The notes beneath the pieces are model-generated. The model had not been told where the DNA came from. It did no database searches and worked only from the letters and a program-made list of their open reading frames with translations. Of a DNA stretch of 64,000 nt, positions 62,505 to 64,000 are shown piece by piece (positions within the stretch are counted from its first letter, which is position 1; each line of letters opens with the position of its first letter). The DNA is from a bacterium. Lineage in GTDB: Bacteria; Bacillota; Bacilli; Lactobacillales; Streptococcaceae. The DNA is taken from positions 1 through 64,000 of the forward strand of contig CAJNDD010000001.1 in the NCBI GenBank assembly GCA_905221435.1, written 5' to 3'. The position numbers and the translations under genes are program-made.

Positions 62505-63878
62505 ATGAAATTAACAATCCATGAAGTAGCGCAAGTTGTTAGGGCTAAAAATGATGTGACAGTTTATCCAGATAGTCCGCTAGTTAAGGCTGAGTTTGAC
62601 AGTCGTTTAATCACTGCAGGAGATTTGTTTGTTCCGCTCAAGGGAGCGCGTGATGGTCACGACTTTATCGAAACAGCTTTTGAAAATGGTGCAGCAGTAA
62701 CCTTGTCTGAGAAAGAGGTTACAAATCATCCCTACATTCTAGTAGACGACGTGTTGACCGCCTTTCAAACCCTCGCAGCCTACTATCTTGAAAAAACGGG
62801 TGTTGATGTCTTTGCAGTCACGGGTTCAAATGGTAAAACAACGACCAAGGATATGTTGGCACATTTACTGTCAACAACCTACAAGACCTACAAAACTCAG
62901 GGCAATTACAATAACGAGATTGGCCTTCCCTACACAATCCTTCATATGCCTGAAGGGACAGAAAAGTTGGTCTTGGAGATGGGGCAGGATCACTTGGGAG
63001 ATATTCATCTCTTGTCTGAATTGGCTCATCCAAAAACAGCCATCGTGACCTTGGTTGGAGAGGCTCATTTGGCCTTTTTCAAAGACCGTACAGAGATTGC
63101 TAAAGGAAAAATGCAAATTGCTGATGGTATGGCACCAGGTTCTTTGCTCTTGGTACCTGCTGATCCGATCGTAGAGGACTACTTGCCAACTGATAAAAAG
63201 GTGGTTCGTTTTGGGCAAGGAGCAGAGCTGGAAATCACAGACTTGGTTGAGCGCAAGGATAGTCTGACCTTTAAGGCGAATTTTTTGGAACAAGCCCTCG
63301 ATTTACCAGTGACAGGTAAGTACAATGCCACCAATGCTATGATTGCTGCTTATGTGGCTCTACAAGAAGGAGTTTCAGAAGAGCAAATTCATCAGGCCTT
63401 CCAAAATCTTGAATTGACTCGTAACCGTACCGAGTGGAAGAAAGCAGCCAATGGAGCAGATATTCTGTCTGACGTATACAATGCCAATCCAACTGCTATG
63501 AAGTTGATTTTGGAGACTTTTTCGGCTATTCCAGCCAATGAAGAAGGCAAGAAAATAGCTGTTCTAGCAGACATGAAGGAACTCGGCAACCAGTCTGTTC
63601 AACTCCATAACCAGATGATTTTGAGTCTCTCGCCAGATGTGCTGGATACCGTTATTTTCTATGGAGAAGATATTTCTGAATTGGCCCAACTTGCCAGTCA
63701 AATGTTTCCAATCGGCCACGTTTTCTACTTCAAAAAAACAGCTGACGAGGACCAATTTGAAGACCTAGTCAAGAAGGTTAAGGAAAGCCTTGGGGCCAAT
63801 GACCAAATTTTGCTTAAAGGCTCTAACTCCATGAATCTAGCCAAGTTGGTAGAAAGTTTAGAAAATGAATGCAAGTGA
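62505..63878 (+). CDS. murF: UDP-N-acetylmuramoyl-tripeptide--D-alanyl-D-alanine ligase
   Basis: Last cytoplasmic step of muropeptide synthesis, adding D-Ala-D-Ala (from Ddl) to the UDP-MurNAc-tripeptide. The 457-aa protein has the Mur ligase P-loop VTGSNGKTTTKD (near residue 105), GNYNNEIGLP, and the C-terminal domain signature VYNANPTAM. It overlaps the next gene by 14 bases. Confidence 0.96.
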   Translation: MKLTIHEVAQVVRAKNDVTVYPDSPLVKAEFDSRLITAGDLFVPLKGARDGHDFIETAFENGAAVTLSEKEVTNHPYILVDDVLTAFQTLAAYYLEKTGVDVFAVTGSNGKTTTKDMLAHLLSTTYKTYKTQGNYNNEIGLPYTILHMPEGTEKLVLEMGQDHLGDIHLLSELAHPKTAIVTLVGEAHLAFFKDRTEIAKGKMQIADGMAPGSLLLVPADPIVEDYLPTDKKVVRFGQGAELEITDLVERKDSLTFKANFLEQALDLPVTGKYNATNAMIAAYVALQEGVSEEQIHQAFQNLELTRNRTEWKKAANGADILSDVYNANPTAMKLILETFSAIPANEEGKKIAVLADMKELGNQSVQLHNQMILSLSPDVLDTVIFYGEDISELAQLASQMFPIGHVFYFKKTADEDQFEDLVKKVKESLGANDQILLKGSNSMNLAKLVESLENECK

Positions 63879-64000
63879 TTTTGCCAAGTATCTGCAAAGA
63901 ATGCTAGCCATTACGGATACTGGATTAACCTTTACAAAAGATCCTTTCGACCGTGAGCGCTACGAGGATTTGCGAAGTCTGTTATCTGAAATGTTGAATC
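63865..64000 (+). CDS. Nudix hydrolase with Nudix_N domain, 5' part only
   Basis: The first 45 codons are in the window (MNASDFAKYLQRMLAITDTG; LTFTKDPFDRERYEDLRSLL). This matches the N-terminal domain found before some ADP-ribose-type Nudix hydrolases (usually ALAQTGLTYTKDPFDRERY-like). The catalytic box lies beyond the window edge. It overlaps murF by 14 bases, so the two are probably coupled. Confidence 0.72.
   Translation, partial: MNASDFAKYLQRMLAITDTGLTFTKDPFDRERYEDLRSLLSEMLN

Overview
The window reads as a chromosome segment of a mitis-group Streptococcus (S. mitis / S. oralis / S. infantis / S. pneumoniae relatives). Gene content and order support this: liv operon - ylbG - clpP - upp - comEB - degV, a pyruvate oxidase gene (spxB), gntR/ABC - nrdR - dnaB - dnaI - der, gpmA, rpsO and ddl - murF. 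Base composition is AT-rich and promoters have extended -10 elements (TGnTATAAT) typical of the genus. No rRNA, tRNA or CRISPR array was seen. Species assignment is inference.

Layout. 1-245: cluster of short palindromes. 246-4829 (minus): branched-chain amino acid ABC transporter livJHMGF with a CodY-like box in the livJ promoter. 4917-7791 (minus): ylbG, clpP (CtsR box), upp, comEB, a TetR regulator. 7916-11011 (plus): degV, a flavoprotein, DUF1697, a Nudix gene. 11040-15435: MerR/TipAS regulator, NSS symporter with an attenuator-like leader, manA, a SemiSWEET, a VOC gene. 15546-17321 (minus): spxB. 17533-18955: a decayed IS3-family element. 18987-24723: accessory region with a lipoprotein, a type VII secretion (T7SSb) lipase-effector locus and a DUF2785 gene. 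24853-28944: acetoin reductase, aquaporin, trxA pair, MarR regulator, lrgAB. 28976-35494: ABC/GntR operon, nrdR-dnaB-dnaI-nitroreductase-der. 35722-43191: TPM and LemA genes, a broken DUF4956 gene, gpmA, an ABC exporter-like pair, rpsO. 43599-49409: LXG toxin locus 1 with a tandem immunity array. 49566-53075: siderophore-type iron uptake operon. 53087-53582: IS debris. 53795-61271: LXG toxin locus 2 followed by immunity-type genes and gene remnants. 61376-64000: ddl, murF and the start of a Nudix gene.

The most interesting content is three T7SS effector loci in one 64-kb stretch without any T7SS core gene. Locus A (20292-23809) has duplicated lipoprotein genes, a lipase with a GHSLGG motif at its N terminus and a helical C terminus, and two small partner genes. 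This matches the inverted organisation described for Staphylococcus aureus TslA. Locus B (43599-49409) has DUF3130-like, DUF3958-like and LXG genes, then five TipC-like membrane-anchored immunity paralogues. An orphan, N-terminally truncated copy of the toxin tip lies between immunity copies 1 and 2. Locus C (53795-61271) has the same three-gene head with an unrelated toxin tip, two acidic immunity-like paralogues, and a run of membrane-anchored small proteins. A frameshifted toxin-tip relic sits directly before another TipC-like gene. Together these look like a toxin/immunity repertoire that grows by recombination of tips and immunity genes. Functions of individual toxins are inference from motifs and family resemblance.

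The remaining chromosome is housekeeping. Regulatory sites recognised include CodY and CtsR boxes, a pair of identical-consensus palindromes at a MarR gene and at the trxA operon, an apparently leaderless gene, and structured leaders before the NSS symporter, rpsO and murF.
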